Of a DNA stretch of 64,000 nt, positions 52,728 to 61,517 are shown piece after piece. Both the position numbers and the translations under genes were made by a program. The notes under the pieces were generated by a model. It had not been told where the DNA came from. It ran no database searches and saw only the letters and a list, made by a program, of their open reading frames with translations. Numbering within the stretch: position 1 is the first letter of the stretch; every line of letters begins with the position of its first letter. This DNA comes from JBKHXF01 sp046566145 (lineage in GTDB: Bacteria; Actinomycetota; Nitriliruptoria; Nitriliruptorales; Nitriliruptoraceae), in NCBI GenBank assembly GCA_046566145.1, contig JBKHXF010000022.1, positions 186,001-250,000 on the forward strand, read 5' to 3'.

Positions 52728-53035
52728 ACGTCGTCGGTCCGCTGGTCCTCGCGACCTTCCTCTTCTGCGTCGGCATCTACGGCGTCATCGCCCGCCGCAA
52801 CGCGGTCCTGGTGCTGATGAGCGTCGAGCTGATGCTCAACGCGGTCAACATCAACCTCGTCGCGTTCCAGAGCGTGCTGTTCCCGTCGGACATCGACGTG
52901 CACGGCTACATCTTCGCGCTCTTCATCATCGCCGTCGCCGCCGCCGAGGTCGGCGTGGGGCTGGCCATCGTCCTCAACATGTTCCGCAACCGCGCATCGA
53001 TCGACGTCGACGACGTCGACCTGATGCGCTGGTGA
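52724..53035 (+). CDS. nuoK: NADH-quinone oxidoreductase subunit K, complex I set 2
   Basis: NuoK here has 103 residues with three membrane helices. The two functional glutamates lie in MSVELMLNAVNINLVAF and AAAEVGVGLAIVLN. It is followed by nuoL with a 4-bp overlap of the possible upstream GTG, or a 17-bp gap to the preferred ATG. Confidence 0.95.
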   Translation: MNVVGPLVLATFLFCVGIYGVIARRNAVLVLMSVELMLNAVNINLVAFQSVLFPSDIDVHGYIFALFIIAVAAAEVGVGLAIVLNMFRNRASIDVDDVDLMRW

Positions 53036-53052
53036 CCGGGGGAGTCCTCTCG

Positions 53053-55413
53053 ATGGAGCTCTCGTCCTTGCTCGTCCTCGCCGCGTCGCTCGGCGAAGGC
53101 GGTGGCGCCGATCCCAGCTGGTTCGTCCAGAACAGCTGGCTGATCGTGCTGCTCCCGCTCCTCTCCGCGGCGCTGATCACCGTCTTCGGCAAGCTCATGC
53201 CGCTGAAGGGCTCGGAGATCGGCATCGCGACGCTCGCGGTGATGTGGGTCCTGTCGCTGGTCGTCGGCTGGGAGACCTTCACCCAGGCCCCCTACCGCTA
53301 CGAGACCGCCTTCGCGTGGTCGCCGCTCGGCGGCGGGTTCACGCTCGAGCTCGGCATGCTCGTCGACGGCCTGACCGCGATGATGTTCGTGCTCGTGTCG
53401 ACCGTCTCGCTGATGGTCCACGTCTACTCGCGTGAGTACATGCACGGCGAGGAGCGGTTCACCTACTTCTACGCGATGCTGTCGCTGTTCACGTTCTCGA
53501 TGCTCGTGCTCGTGATCGCGAACAACACCCTCCAGGCGGTCGTCGGCTGGGAGCTCGTCGGCCTCTGCTCGTTCCTGCTGATCGGCTTCTACTGGAAGGA
53601 GAAGCCGAACCAGGACGCGGCCAACAAGGCGTTCCTGACCACGAAGTTCGCCGACATCGGTCTCATCGTCGGCGTCATCGTCCTCTCCGCCGGCGTCGCC
53701 ACCTCAGGCACCGAGTTCGCCTCGACCCCGTTCAACATCGACGGGACCATCGAGCTCGCCATCACCGGCCAGCTGAGCACGTACACGATCGCGCTCGGCT
53801 GCCTCATGATCTTCCTCGGCTGCGTCGGCAAGTCCGGCCAGATGCCGCTGCACGTCTGGCTGCCCGACGCCATGGCCGGCCCGACCCCGGTCTCGGCCCT
53901 CATCCACGCGGCGACCATGGTCACCGCCGGCGTGTTCTTCATCGCCCGGCTCTACCCGGTCTTCGCGCAGTCGCTCGTGGTGATGAACACCATCGCGATC
54001 GTCGGCGTCGTCACCCTCTTCCTCGCCGGCTTCGTCGCGCTGGTGCAGGACGACATCAAGAAGGTCCTGGCCTACTCGACCGTCTCCCAGCTCGGCTACA
54101 TGATGGCCGCGCTCGGTGTCGGCGGGTACACGGCCGGCATCTTCCACCTCTTCACGCACGGGTTCTTCAAGGCCCTGCTGTTCCTCGGGTCCGGCTCGCT
54201 GATCCACGCGGTCCACAGCAACAACATGAGCGACATGGGCGGCATGCGGAAGCACATGCCCTGGACCTTCGTGACGTTCATCGTCGGCTCGTTGGCCCTG
54301 GCCGGCTTCCCGCTGACGGCCGGCTTCTTCTCCAAGGACGAGATCCTCGTCGCCGCGCAGATCTGGCAGGACGCCGGGTTCGCCACCGGTGGCCTCGTCT
54401 ACTGGTTCGGCCTCGCCGGCGCGATGGTCACGACCTTCTACATGGCCCGTGCCTGCTTCCTGATCTTCTTCGGCGAGCACCGCGGCGCGCACCACGGCGA
54501 CCACGCCGCGACCCACGACGAGCACGCCGACGACCACGCGACCATCGCGCACGCCGCCCACGCGGACGAGCACGACGACACGGCGCACGGCGCCGGCCAC
54601 GGTTCGGGGCACGGGGGCGGCCACCACGGCACACCGCACGAGTCCGGCAAGCAGATCCTCGTGCCGCTCGTCGCGCTGATGGTCCTGTCGTTCCCCGTCG
54701 GCTTCTCGGGCGGGTTCCTGTGGGACGAGGTCGGCGGCTCGAAGGAGCAGAACTTCGAGACCTGGACGGCCACCAAGGCCATCGAGGAGGCCGAGTACCC
54801 GTTCGCGAGGTCCGCGGGCGGCGAGGAGGAGGCCGAGGACGACCACGGCGGCGACGCCATGGGCCTGTCCGCCGGCATCTCCGCCTCGGCGCCGCTCGCC
54901 GCGGCCGGCGAGGGCGGGAAGGGCAAGCTCACCATCCTGCACGGCGCGCCGGAGTTCCACCTCGACGTGTTCGTGCTCGCGCTCGGCGGCTTCCTGCTCG
55001 CGCTGGGGCTCGCGTACTCCATCTACGGGCGCGGCAAGCCCGAGGAGGACCCGACCTTCAAGCTCGGGCCGGTGACCGACGCCCTCGTCAACAAGTACTA
55101 CCTCGACGACCTCGGCTACCGCCTCGTGGTGGTCCCGGTCCGCGACCGCCTCTCGGGCGCCGCGTACTGGTCCAACCAGGAGGTGCTCGACCGCATCGTC
55201 AAGGGCGTCGGCGGCGCGACCCGTCGCCTCGCCTTCGCCACGTACGGCACGCTCGACCAGAAGGTGATCGACGGCGGCGTGAACGGCGCCGCCTTCTCGG
55301 CCGCCTGGTGGAGCGAGAAGCTCAAGCGGGTCCAGTCCGGCAACGTCCAGCGCTACGCGGCCGCGCTCATCGCGGGGACCGTCGTGCTGCTGCTCGTGTT
55401 CGCCGCGTCCTGA
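53053..55413 (+). CDS. nuoL: NADH-quinone oxidoreductase subunit L with His-rich loop, complex I set 2
   Basis: The ATG at 53053 (GGGGAG 8 bases upstream) gives 786 residues, about 120 more than set 1. VGWELVGLCSFLLIGFYWKE, MPLHVWLPDAMAGPTPVSALIHAATMVTAGVFF and DDIKKVLAYSTVSQLGYMMAALG are the antiporter signatures. After helix GAMVTTFYMARACFLIFFGE a loop at residues 476-529 contains 16 histidines in 54 residues together with Asp and Glu. A second insertion (about residues 560-640) is acidic and Ser/Ala-rich. The histidine loop could bind zinc, nickel or copper; its cellular side is uncertain. Confidence 0.94.
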   Translation: MELSSLLVLAASLGEGGGADPSWFVQNSWLIVLLPLLSAALITVFGKLMPLKGSEIGIATLAVMWVLSLVVGWETFTQAPYRYETAFAWSPLGGGFTLELGMLVDGLTAMMFVLVSTVSLMVHVYSREYMHGEERFTYFYAMLSLFTFSMLVLVIANNTLQAVVGWELVGLCSFLLIGFYWKEKPNQDAANKAFLTTKFADIGLIVGVIVLSAGVATSGTEFASTPFNIDGTIELAITGQLSTYTIALGCLMIFLGCVGKSGQMPLHVWLPDAMAGPTPVSALIHAATMVTAGVFFIARLYPVFAQSLVVMNTIAIVGVVTLFLAGFVALVQDDIKKVLAYSTVSQLGYMMAALGVGGYTAGIFHLFTHGFFKALLFLGSGSLIHAVHSNNMSDMGGMRKHMPWTFVTFIVGSLALAGFPLTAGFFSKDEILVAAQIWQDAGFATGGLVYWFGLAGAMVTTFYMARACFLIFFGEHRGAHHGDHAATHDEHADDHATIAHAAHADEHDDTAHGAGHGSGHGGGHHGTPHESGKQILVPLVALMVLSFPVGFSGGFLWDEVGGSKEQNFETWTATKAIEEAEYPFARSAGGEEEAEDDHGGDAMGLSAGISASAPLAAAGEGGKGKLTILHGAPEFHLDVFVLALGGFLLALGLAYSIYGRGKPEEDPTFKLGPVTDALVNKYYLDDLGYRLVVVPVRDRLSGAAYWSNQEVLDRIVKGVGGATRRLAFATYGTLDQKVIDGGVNGAAFSAAWWSEKLKRVQSGNVQRYAAALIAGTVVLLLVFAAS
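54478..54639 (+). other. His-rich segment inside the second nuoL
   Basis: Codons 476-529 of the gene include 16 histidines spaced in patterns such as H-x3-H, H-x2-H, HH and G-H-G, with many Asp and Glu. The set 1 NuoL has only five histidines in the equivalent loop. Confidence 0.85.
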
Positions 55414-55503
55414 CCCACCCCCGGGGCCCGGTGCCCCACGCACGACCAACGACCACGGCCGGCGACGGCCGGCACACGACGGCCCACCAGGGCCAGCGCC
55501 GCG

Positions 55504-55519
55504 ACCCGGGCACCCGGGT
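55504..55519 (+). promoter_or_regulatory. Inverted repeat just before the nuoM Shine-Dalgarno sequence, set 2
   Basis: ACCCGGG-CA-CCCGGGT (7-bp arms) lies in the 124-bp gap between nuoL and nuoM, the largest gap in this operon. It ends 5 bases before GAGGAGGA. A hairpin here could influence translation or mRNA processing of the nuoMN part. No promoter is evident. Confidence 0.4.
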
Positions 55520-55537
55520 GCGACGAGGAGGAAGAAC

Positions 55538-57073
55538 GTGGATCCGATGACCGCTGGATGGGCGCTCACCGTTGCGGTGTTCCTGCCCATCGTCGGGGCA
55601 GGCGTCCTCGCGCTGTTCCCCAGGGAGCGCGAGGTCGAGGTCAAGCGCGCCGCCGTGGGCATCACGGGCCTCGGCCTGCTGCTGGTGACCGCGATCGTGG
55701 CGTCGTTCGACTTCTCGGACTCTGCGACCCTGCAGTTCGAGACGAACGTCGCGTGGATCGACGCCATCGGGGCGCGGTACCACATCGGGATCGACGGCAT
55801 CTCCGTGCCGCTGTTCTTCCTGACGTACCTGCTCACGTTCCTGTGCGCGATCTACACGACCAAGCACATCCCGGACCCGGGCAAGCCGAAGGCGTTCCTC
55901 GCCCTGATGCTCATGCTGCAGACGGGCATGGCCGGGACGTTCATCGCCTTCGACCTGATCCTGTTCTTCATCTTCTGGGAGATCGTCCTCGTCCCGATGT
56001 TCTTCATGATCGGGATGTGGGGCGGCCCGCGTCGTGAGTACGCCAGCGTGAAGTTCTTCCTCTACACGCTGTTCGGCTCGGTGTTCATGCTCGTCGCCTT
56101 CCTGGCCATCTACTTCCAGGCCGGCGCGACCACGTGGGACATCATCGAGCTCTCGAACGCCGCCGGGCTCGGCTCGCGCACCTTCCAGGTCTGGGCGTTC
56201 CTCGGCATCTTCCTCGGGTTCGCCATCAAGGTCCCGATGTGGCCGTTCCACACCTGGCTGCCCGACGCCCACACCGAGGCCCCGACCATCGGCTCCGTGC
56301 TGCTGGCCGGCGTCCTGCTGAAGATGGGCACCTACGGCTTCATCCGCATCGCCCTGCCGATCCTCCCCGAGGGCGCCATGGCGTTCGCGCCGGTCATCGG
56401 CGTGCTCGCCGTCATCGGCATCATCTACGGCTCCCTGTGCTGCCTGGCCCAGACCCAGGTGAAGCGCCTGATCGCGTTCTCGTCGGTCGGTCACATGGGC
56501 TTCGTCATGCTCGGCATCGCGGCGATGAACGAGACCGGCATCCAGGCGGCGCTGTACGGCAACATCGCGCACGGCGTCATCACGGGCCTGCTGTTCTTCC
56601 TCGCCGGCTCCATGAAGGAGCGCTACCACACGTACGAGATCGCCGACATCGGCGGCGGCATGCTGACGAAGATGCCGCGCTACGGGGTGCTGCTGACCTA
56701 CACCGCGGTCGCGTCGCTGGGTCTGCCGGGCCTCGCCGGGTTCTGGGGCGAGTTCACGGCGATGTGGGCCGCCATCGAGCCGGGCGGTTCGCTGGCCGAC
56801 GACTACGGCGGTCTCTACCTCGCCCTGGTCATCGGGGCCGCGGTCGGCACCGTCCTCACCGCCGGCTACTTCCTCTGGATGCTCCAGCGCGTGAACCTCG
56901 GCACCCCGCCGACGCAGTGGGCGGACGAGGAGCTCGACGACGTCATGGCCGTCGAGTACGCCTCCTGGCTCCCGCTGGTGCTCATCATCCTCGTGATGGG
57001 TGTGGCACCGGTCGTCATCTTCGGCGTCCAGGACGCCGCCGTGAGCAACCTCGTCGGGTTCCTGGGGCTCTGA
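55538..57073 (+). CDS. nuoM: NADH-quinone oxidoreductase subunit M, complex I set 2
   Basis: NuoM here has 511 residues. FWEIVLVPMFFMIGMWGG has the conserved glutamate, and WPFHTWLPDAHTEAPTIGSVLLAGVLLKMGTYG is the signature. QVKRLIAFSSVGHMGFVMLG holds the proton-path lysine. The GTG start follows GAGGAGGA; a Met four codons in (ATG 55547) is possible. nuoN follows after 34 bp. Confidence 0.95.
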   Translation: MDPMTAGWALTVAVFLPIVGAGVLALFPREREVEVKRAAVGITGLGLLLVTAIVASFDFSDSATLQFETNVAWIDAIGARYHIGIDGISVPLFFLTYLLTFLCAIYTTKHIPDPGKPKAFLALMLMLQTGMAGTFIAFDLILFFIFWEIVLVPMFFMIGMWGGPRREYASVKFFLYTLFGSVFMLVAFLAIYFQAGATTWDIIELSNAAGLGSRTFQVWAFLGIFLGFAIKVPMWPFHTWLPDAHTEAPTIGSVLLAGVLLKMGTYGFIRIALPILPEGAMAFAPVIGVLAVIGIIYGSLCCLAQTQVKRLIAFSSVGHMGFVMLGIAAMNETGIQAALYGNIAHGVITGLLFFLAGSMKERYHTYEIADIGGGMLTKMPRYGVLLTYTAVASLGLPGLAGFWGEFTAMWAAIEPGGSLADDYGGLYLALVIGAAVGTVLTAGYFLWMLQRVNLGTPPTQWADEELDDVMAVEYASWLPLVLIILVMGVAPVVIFGVQDAAVSNLVGFLGL

Positions 57074-57107
57074 CGCCCCGGGTCCCCGTCCACACCGAGG
57101 ACCGACG

Positions 57108-58571
57108 ATGAACTACGACTTCTTCGCAGTCGCCCCCGAGCTCTCGCTCGTGGTGACGGCGCTCGTCATCCTGGCGACCGACGTCGTGCTGCGCGGCGAC
57201 TACAAGCAGCTCGCCAACCCGATCGCGGGGATCGGCGCGCTGGTGGCGCTCGGCTTCACGCTGGCCCTGTGGGGCGAGGAGCGCGTGGCCTTCGGCGGCG
57301 CGTTCACCGTCACCCCGTACGCCGTCGTGTTCAAGGTCGTGTTCCTCGTCGCGCTGCTCGCGATCCTCGGGATCTCCTGGCGGTACTTCGCCGAGGGCCG
57401 CTACTTCCAGGGCGAGTACTACTTCCTGCTCGTCACGAGCTTCATCGGCATGCTGATCATGCCGAGCGCCGGTGACCTGCTGACGCTGTTCATCGCGCTC
57501 GAGACGGTGTCGATCCCCGGGTTCGTGATGGCGGGCCTGCGCAAGCGGGACCTGTACTCCTCCGAGGCGGCCATCAAGTTCTTCCTGATCGGCGTGCTCT
57601 CCGTCGCGCTGATGCTGTTCGGCATGTCGATGGTCTACGGCTTCACGGGGACCACCTCGCTCACCGGGATCGCCGAGGCCATCCGGGGTGGCGACGCCCC
57701 CGTGGCCCTGCTGCTCGCGTCGGTGATGCTCGTCATCGTCGGCTTCGGCTTCAAGGTCTCGGCCGTCCCGTTCCACTTCTGGGCGCCCGACACCTACGCC
57801 GGCTCCCCGATGCCGGTGGCGGCCATGCTCGCCGTGGCCTCCAAGGCCGCCGGCTTCGCCGGGCTCATCTCCGTCACGTTCATCGCCTTCGAGCCGCTGG
57901 CCGACACCTGGGCCCCGGCGCTCGGCGTGCTGGGCGTCCTGACGATGACGCTCGGCAACCTCATCGCCCTGCAGCAGCGCGACGTCGTCCGCCTGCTGGC
58001 CTACTCCTCGGTCGCCCAGGCCGGCTACATGCTGGTGCCGTTCGGCATCGCGCAGGCCGGGAACCAGGCGCTCAACGACAGCGCCGTGCAGTCCGTCGTC
58101 GTCTACCTCGCGGCCTACGCGGTGATGAACATCGGGGCCTTCGGCGTCGTCGTCGCCGTCAACCGCAGGACCGGCGAGCGGTCCATCGCGGACTACGCCG
58201 GGTTGGGCAGCCGCAACGCCCTGCTCGCGCTCGGGATGACCACGTTCCTGCTGTCGCTCGGCGGCATCCCGCCGATGGTCGGCTTCTGGGCCAAGTTCTA
58301 CGTCTTCTTCGCGGCGGTCGAGGCCGGCACCGTGTTCGGCTACGTGCTCGGTGGCTTCGTCGTCATCAACTCGGTCATCGCGATGTTCTACTACCTGCGG
58401 CTCGCCGCGACGATGTGGATGGGCACCGCGCGTGAGGGTGCGCCGGCGCTGCAGCCCGGCCTGAACCTCTCCGCCGTGGTGGGCCTGCTCGCGGTGGCGA
58501 CGATCGTCCTCGGCCTGTTCGTGTCGATCATCACCGACTACGCGACCGTCACCACGATCGCCGCCGGCTGA
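57108..58571 (+). CDS. nuoN: NADH-quinone oxidoreductase subunit N, complex I set 2
   Basis: NuoN here has 487 residues. IALETVSIPGFVMAGLRKRD and FHFWAPDTYAGSPMPVAAMLAVASKAAGFAGL are the NuoN signatures, and RDVVRLLAYSSVAQAGYMLVP follows, with Arg where set 1 has Lys-Arg. GAGGACC precedes the ATG. It ends the operon before a strong hairpin. All three antiporter-like subunits (L, M, N) are therefore present in set 2, so proton pumping is probably complete. Confidence 0.95.
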   Translation: MNYDFFAVAPELSLVVTALVILATDVVLRGDYKQLANPIAGIGALVALGFTLALWGEERVAFGGAFTVTPYAVVFKVVFLVALLAILGISWRYFAEGRYFQGEYYFLLVTSFIGMLIMPSAGDLLTLFIALETVSIPGFVMAGLRKRDLYSSEAAIKFFLIGVLSVALMLFGMSMVYGFTGTTSLTGIAEAIRGGDAPVALLLASVMLVIVGFGFKVSAVPFHFWAPDTYAGSPMPVAAMLAVASKAAGFAGLISVTFIAFEPLADTWAPALGVLGVLTMTLGNLIALQQRDVVRLLAYSSVAQAGYMLVPFGIAQAGNQALNDSAVQSVVVYLAAYAVMNIGAFGVVVAVNRRTGERSIADYAGLGSRNALLALGMTTFLLSLGGIPPMVGFWAKFYVFFAAVEAGTVFGYVLGGFVVINSVIAMFYYLRLAATMWMGTAREGAPALQPGLNLSAVVGLLAVATIVLGLFVSIITDYATVTTIAAG

Positions 58572-58588
58572 TCGACCCCGCACCCGTC

Positions 58589-58617
58589 ACGGGACCGGGC
58601 CGCGTGCCCGGTCCCGT
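58589..58617 (+). terminator. Terminator of the second complex I operon
   Basis: A perfect 12-bp stem (arms 58589-58600 and 58606-58617) with a 5-base loop lies 18 bp after the nuoN stop. A further GGGTGCC/CCCGTCG region follows but is not a strong stem. The 116 bp to htpX show no clear promoter. Confidence 0.75.
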
Positions 58618-58733
58618 CACGTGTCGGGGTACGAACGTCGGGTGCCCCCGGGAACGCCGACCCACCCGTCGGGCGTTCACCCTGGTGACCGACCCGGACC
58701 CGTCCCGACCCCGCGAGGAGCCCTGAGACCGCG

Positions 58734-59636
58734 ATGTTCAAGTCCGCGAAGACGTTCGTCCTGCTCGCCGGCCTGTCCGGCCTCCTGCTGGCGCTCGGCA
58801 GCGCACTGGACGCCGGGACGGGCGGCAGCACCTTCCTCACCCTCATGCTGCTCGTGTCGCTGGCGATGAACTTCGCCGCGTACTTCTACTCGGACAAGCT
58901 CGCCATCAAGGCGGCCCGCGCCCAGCCGATGGACGAGGCCGAGTACCCCGACGTGTACGCGATGGTCCGTGAGCTCTCGGCCCGCGCCGGGCAGCCGATG
59001 CCGCGCCTGTACGTCTCGCCGTCCCCGCAGCTCAACGCCTTCGCGACCGGCCGCAACCCGGAGAACGCCGCCGTCTGCGTGAACCGCGGCCTGTACGAGG
59101 CGCTCACCCCCGACGAGCTCGAGGGCGTGCTCGGCCACGAGCTCCAGCACGTCTACAACCGCGACATCCTCGTCGGCTCCGTCGCCGCGATGATCGCGAC
59201 GTCCATCACGTTCCTCGCCCGCATGGCGATGTGGGGCGCGATCCTCGGTGGTGGGCGCGACGACGAGGAGGGGCCGGGCAACGCCATCGGGCAGATGGCC
59301 CTGCTCGTGCTCGCGCCGATCGCCGCCATGCTCATCCAGTTCGCCGTGACCCGGTCGCGCGAGTCGCTGGCCGACGAGACCGGCGCCGAGCTGACCGGCA
59401 AGCCGCTCGCGCTCGCCTCGGCGCTGCGCAAGCTCGAGGCCGGGGCCAACGACCCCCGGCGGCTGCAGGCCGGCGGCGTCCCCGCCGAGACGAACAGCGC
59501 CTTCGCGCACATGTACATCTCGGCGCCGTTCGGCGGTCGGCTGCAGATGGGCAAGCTCTTCTCGACCCACCCCCCGATCCCGGAGCGCGTCGCGCGCCTC
59601 GAGCAGAAGGCACGCGAGATGGGCCAGCTCGCCTGA
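58734..59636 (+). CDS. htpX: HtpX-like M48 membrane metalloprotease
   Basis: The protein has 300 residues. Two membrane spans lie at residues 8-25 and 33-52. The zinc motif is His135-Glu136-x-x-His139 (GHELQHVYNRDI, where HELSH is usual), and the third ligand is probably the glutamate in SRESLADETGAE. Further spans lie between residues 145 and 205. The family degrades damaged membrane proteins. Its place after nuoN may help quality control of the large membrane arms, but there is a terminator between. GAGGAG precedes the ATG. Confidence 0.92.
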   Translation: MFKSAKTFVLLAGLSGLLLALGSALDAGTGGSTFLTLMLLVSLAMNFAAYFYSDKLAIKAARAQPMDEAEYPDVYAMVRELSARAGQPMPRLYVSPSPQLNAFATGRNPENAAVCVNRGLYEALTPDELEGVLGHELQHVYNRDILVGSVAAMIATSITFLARMAMWGAILGGGRDDEEGPGNAIGQMALLVLAPIAAMLIQFAVTRSRESLADETGAELTGKPLALASALRKLEAGANDPRRLQAGGVPAETNSAFAHMYISAPFGGRLQMGKLFSTHPPIPERVARLEQKAREMGQLA

Positions 59637-59659
59637 CCCCCGGCCACCGCACCACAAGG

Positions 59660-59686
59660 GACGCCCCGGCTCCGAGCCGGGGCGTC
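59660..59686. terminator. Bidirectional terminator between htpX and the DedA-like gene
   Basis: A perfect 12-bp stem, GACGCCCCGGCT/AGCCGGGGCGTC, with a CCG loop stands between convergent genes and is followed by GCCGTT on the plus strand. Confidence 0.85.
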
Positions 59687-59698
59687 GCCGTTCCCCGG

Positions 59699-60502
59699 TC
59701 AGCCCGCCTCGGGGGCGACGGGACCCTCGCCGGCAGCGTCGATGCGGGCGACCTCTCGCTGGAACCAGTTCTGCGCGAGGGAGATGGCGACGAGCAGCAC
59801 CACGAACGTCGCGACCGTCACCGGGGTGCCGGCCCGCTCGTAGGCCTCCCCGAGCGCGACGCCGAGCCCCAGCATGATGCCGAACGAGATGACCGCACCG
59901 ACCGCGTCGGCGACGAGGTACCGCAGCGCGTTCACGGGAGCGGTGCCGGCGGCGGCCGCCAGGATGGTCGGGGGCGCCGCCACGATGCGGGCGAGGATGG
60001 CGATGGCCGGGCCGCGGTCCACCAGCAGCAGCTGGGTCGCCCGGACGTACCGCGGCGGGACCATGCGGGTGAGCCACGTCTCCTCGTCGGGCGAGGTCAG
60101 CCCTGGGCCGTGGATGCGCCCGAGGAGGAAGAACACCCAGACGGCGACGATCATGAGCGGGGTGTAGGCGAGGAACAGCAGCAGGGGCGACGGCTCGCCG
60201 GTGACCCGCAGGACGCCGCCGGCGAACAGCAGCGTCTCCTTCGCCGGGCGCAGCAGCGTCAGCAGCACGACCTGGCCACCGTCGAGCTCGCCGCTGCCGA
60301 ACGACCCGAGCACGCGCGCGGCGTACCCGAGCGCGAGGATCGGCACGACGTAGCGCGCGATGCACAGCGCGAGGACGACCCTCGCGGTCGTCGGTGACCA
60401 CGCCCGGTGGGCGGTCGGATCAGGCGCCGCCCCGAGGAGCCGGTCGTCGTCGAGCTCGTCGGAGAGGTCCGGCACGTGGCCGTCGCTGCGGTCGTCGGCC
60501 AT
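59699..60502 (-). CDS. DedA/VTT-like membrane protein
   Basis: The protein has 267 residues. The acidic N-terminal 35 residues are followed by about five membrane spans. The central region, from RYVRATQLLLVDRGPAIAILAR to AAPPTILAAAAGTAP, resembles the re-entrant loop and R-x3-P/G motifs of DedA/VTT proteins, which act in lipid flipping and membrane homeostasis. I recognise the fold pattern but not a specific subfamily. AGGAA precedes the ATG. The gene is upstream of no operon partner. Confidence 0.65.
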   Translation of the reverse strand: MADDRSDGHVPDLSDELDDDRLLGAAPDPTAHRAWSPTTARVVLALCIARYVVPILALGYAARVLGSFGSGELDGGQVVLLTLLRPAKETLLFAGGVLRVTGEPSPLLLFLAYTPLMIVAVWVFFLLGRIHGPGLTSPDEETWLTRMVPPRYVRATQLLLVDRGPAIAILARIVAAPPTILAAAAGTAPVNALRYLVADAVGAVISFGIMLGLGVALGEAYERAGTPVTVATFVVLLVAISLAQNWFQREVARIDAAGEGPVAPEAG

Positions 60503-60571
60503 GAGGCGGGTTCCTGTCTGGGTCGGTGTGGCCGGTCGTCCGGCGCCGGGGGGAGTGTGGCGGACGCGGCG

Positions 60572-61363
60572 TCAGGGTGGCGGCTGGCACGACTCGCAGG
60601 CGTAGGCCCAGCGGCCCGCGAGGTCCCAGCGGCGGATGTCGGTGCCGCACCGGCGGCAGCGGTCCTGCTTGTAGACGTACAGGCGGTCGGCGCGCTTCAT
60701 CCGGTGGTGCGGGACGCCGATCTCCTCCGGGTCGGTGGTGATGATGCGCCGCTGTCGCACCCCGCGGCGCATCCACTCGACCAGGGTCCCCCACATCGCC
60801 GACCAGGTCGCCTCGTCGACCTCGTTGGCGGGGACCTCCGGGTGCAGCCCGTGCACGAACAGGACCTCGGCCCGGTAGACGTTGCCCACGCCCGCCACGA
60901 CCGCCTGGTCCATCAGCGCGCGGCCGATGCCGATCCGCCGGCGCTGCAGCGACGCGTAGGCGACCTCCGGGTCCGCGCCGCGGCGGATCGGGTCGGGGCC
61001 GAGCCGCTCGAGGATGGCGTCCTTCTCGTCGGGCGTGAGCAGCTCGCACGCCGTCGCGCCGGTGAGGTCGACGACGTTCGCGCCCGTCGCGATGCGCATC
61101 CGCACCGTGTCGCGTGGCTCCGGCGGCGGCGTGGCGTACCGGCGGAACTTGCCGAACAGCCCGAGGTGGACGTGGACGATGCCGCCGCCCTCGTAGTGGT
61201 GGAACAGGTGCTTGCCCCACGCGTCGGTGCGCTCGAGCACGTCGCCGTCGACGACGCCGGCGCCCGTGAAGCGGCCCTGCGGGGAGGACACGCTGACGCG
61301 CTCGCCGGCGAACCACTCGCGGTGGTCGCGGGCGAGCCGGTGGATGGTGTGGCCCTCGGGCAC
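60572..61363 (-). CDS. nei: Fpg/Nei-family DNA glycosylase, MPEGH (Nei2-like) type
   Basis: This glycosylase has 263 residues. MPEGHTIHRLA is the N-terminus in which Pro2 is the nucleophile and Glu3 the acid; MPEGH instead of MPELPE marks the Nei/Nei2 class. The helix-two-turn-helix contains QAVVAGVGNVYRAEVLF. The C-terminal zinc finger is CRRCGTDIRRWDLAGRWAY, followed by CESC (4 Cys). It removes oxidised pyrimidines and other lesions. GAGGAG lies before the GTG. The HTH_42 gene follows upstream on the same strand after a 154-bp gap. Confidence 0.92.
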   Translation of the reverse strand: MPEGHTIHRLARDHREWFAGERVSVSSPQGRFTGAGVVDGDVLERTDAWGKHLFHHYEGGGIVHVHLGLFGKFRRYATPPPEPRDTVRMRIATGANVVDLTGATACELLTPDEKDAILERLGPDPIRRGADPEVAYASLQRRRIGIGRALMDQAVVAGVGNVYRAEVLFVHGLHPEVPANEVDEATWSAMWGTLVEWMRRGVRQRRIITTDPEEIGVPHHRMKRADRLYVYKQDRCRRCGTDIRRWDLAGRWAYACESCQPPP

Positions 61364-61517
61364 GGTGCTCCTCGTGGTCCGGTGTCGTCGGCCGGCGCGG
61401 CCCGGGCCGAACGTGCTGGGTCGAACGTGCTGGGTCGACGTGGCGGGTCGACGTGCCGCGCGCGGGGTTCGCAGCGCACCGCCGGCGCGGCTCGGGGGGC
61501 AGGGTGCCCGACCGGGC

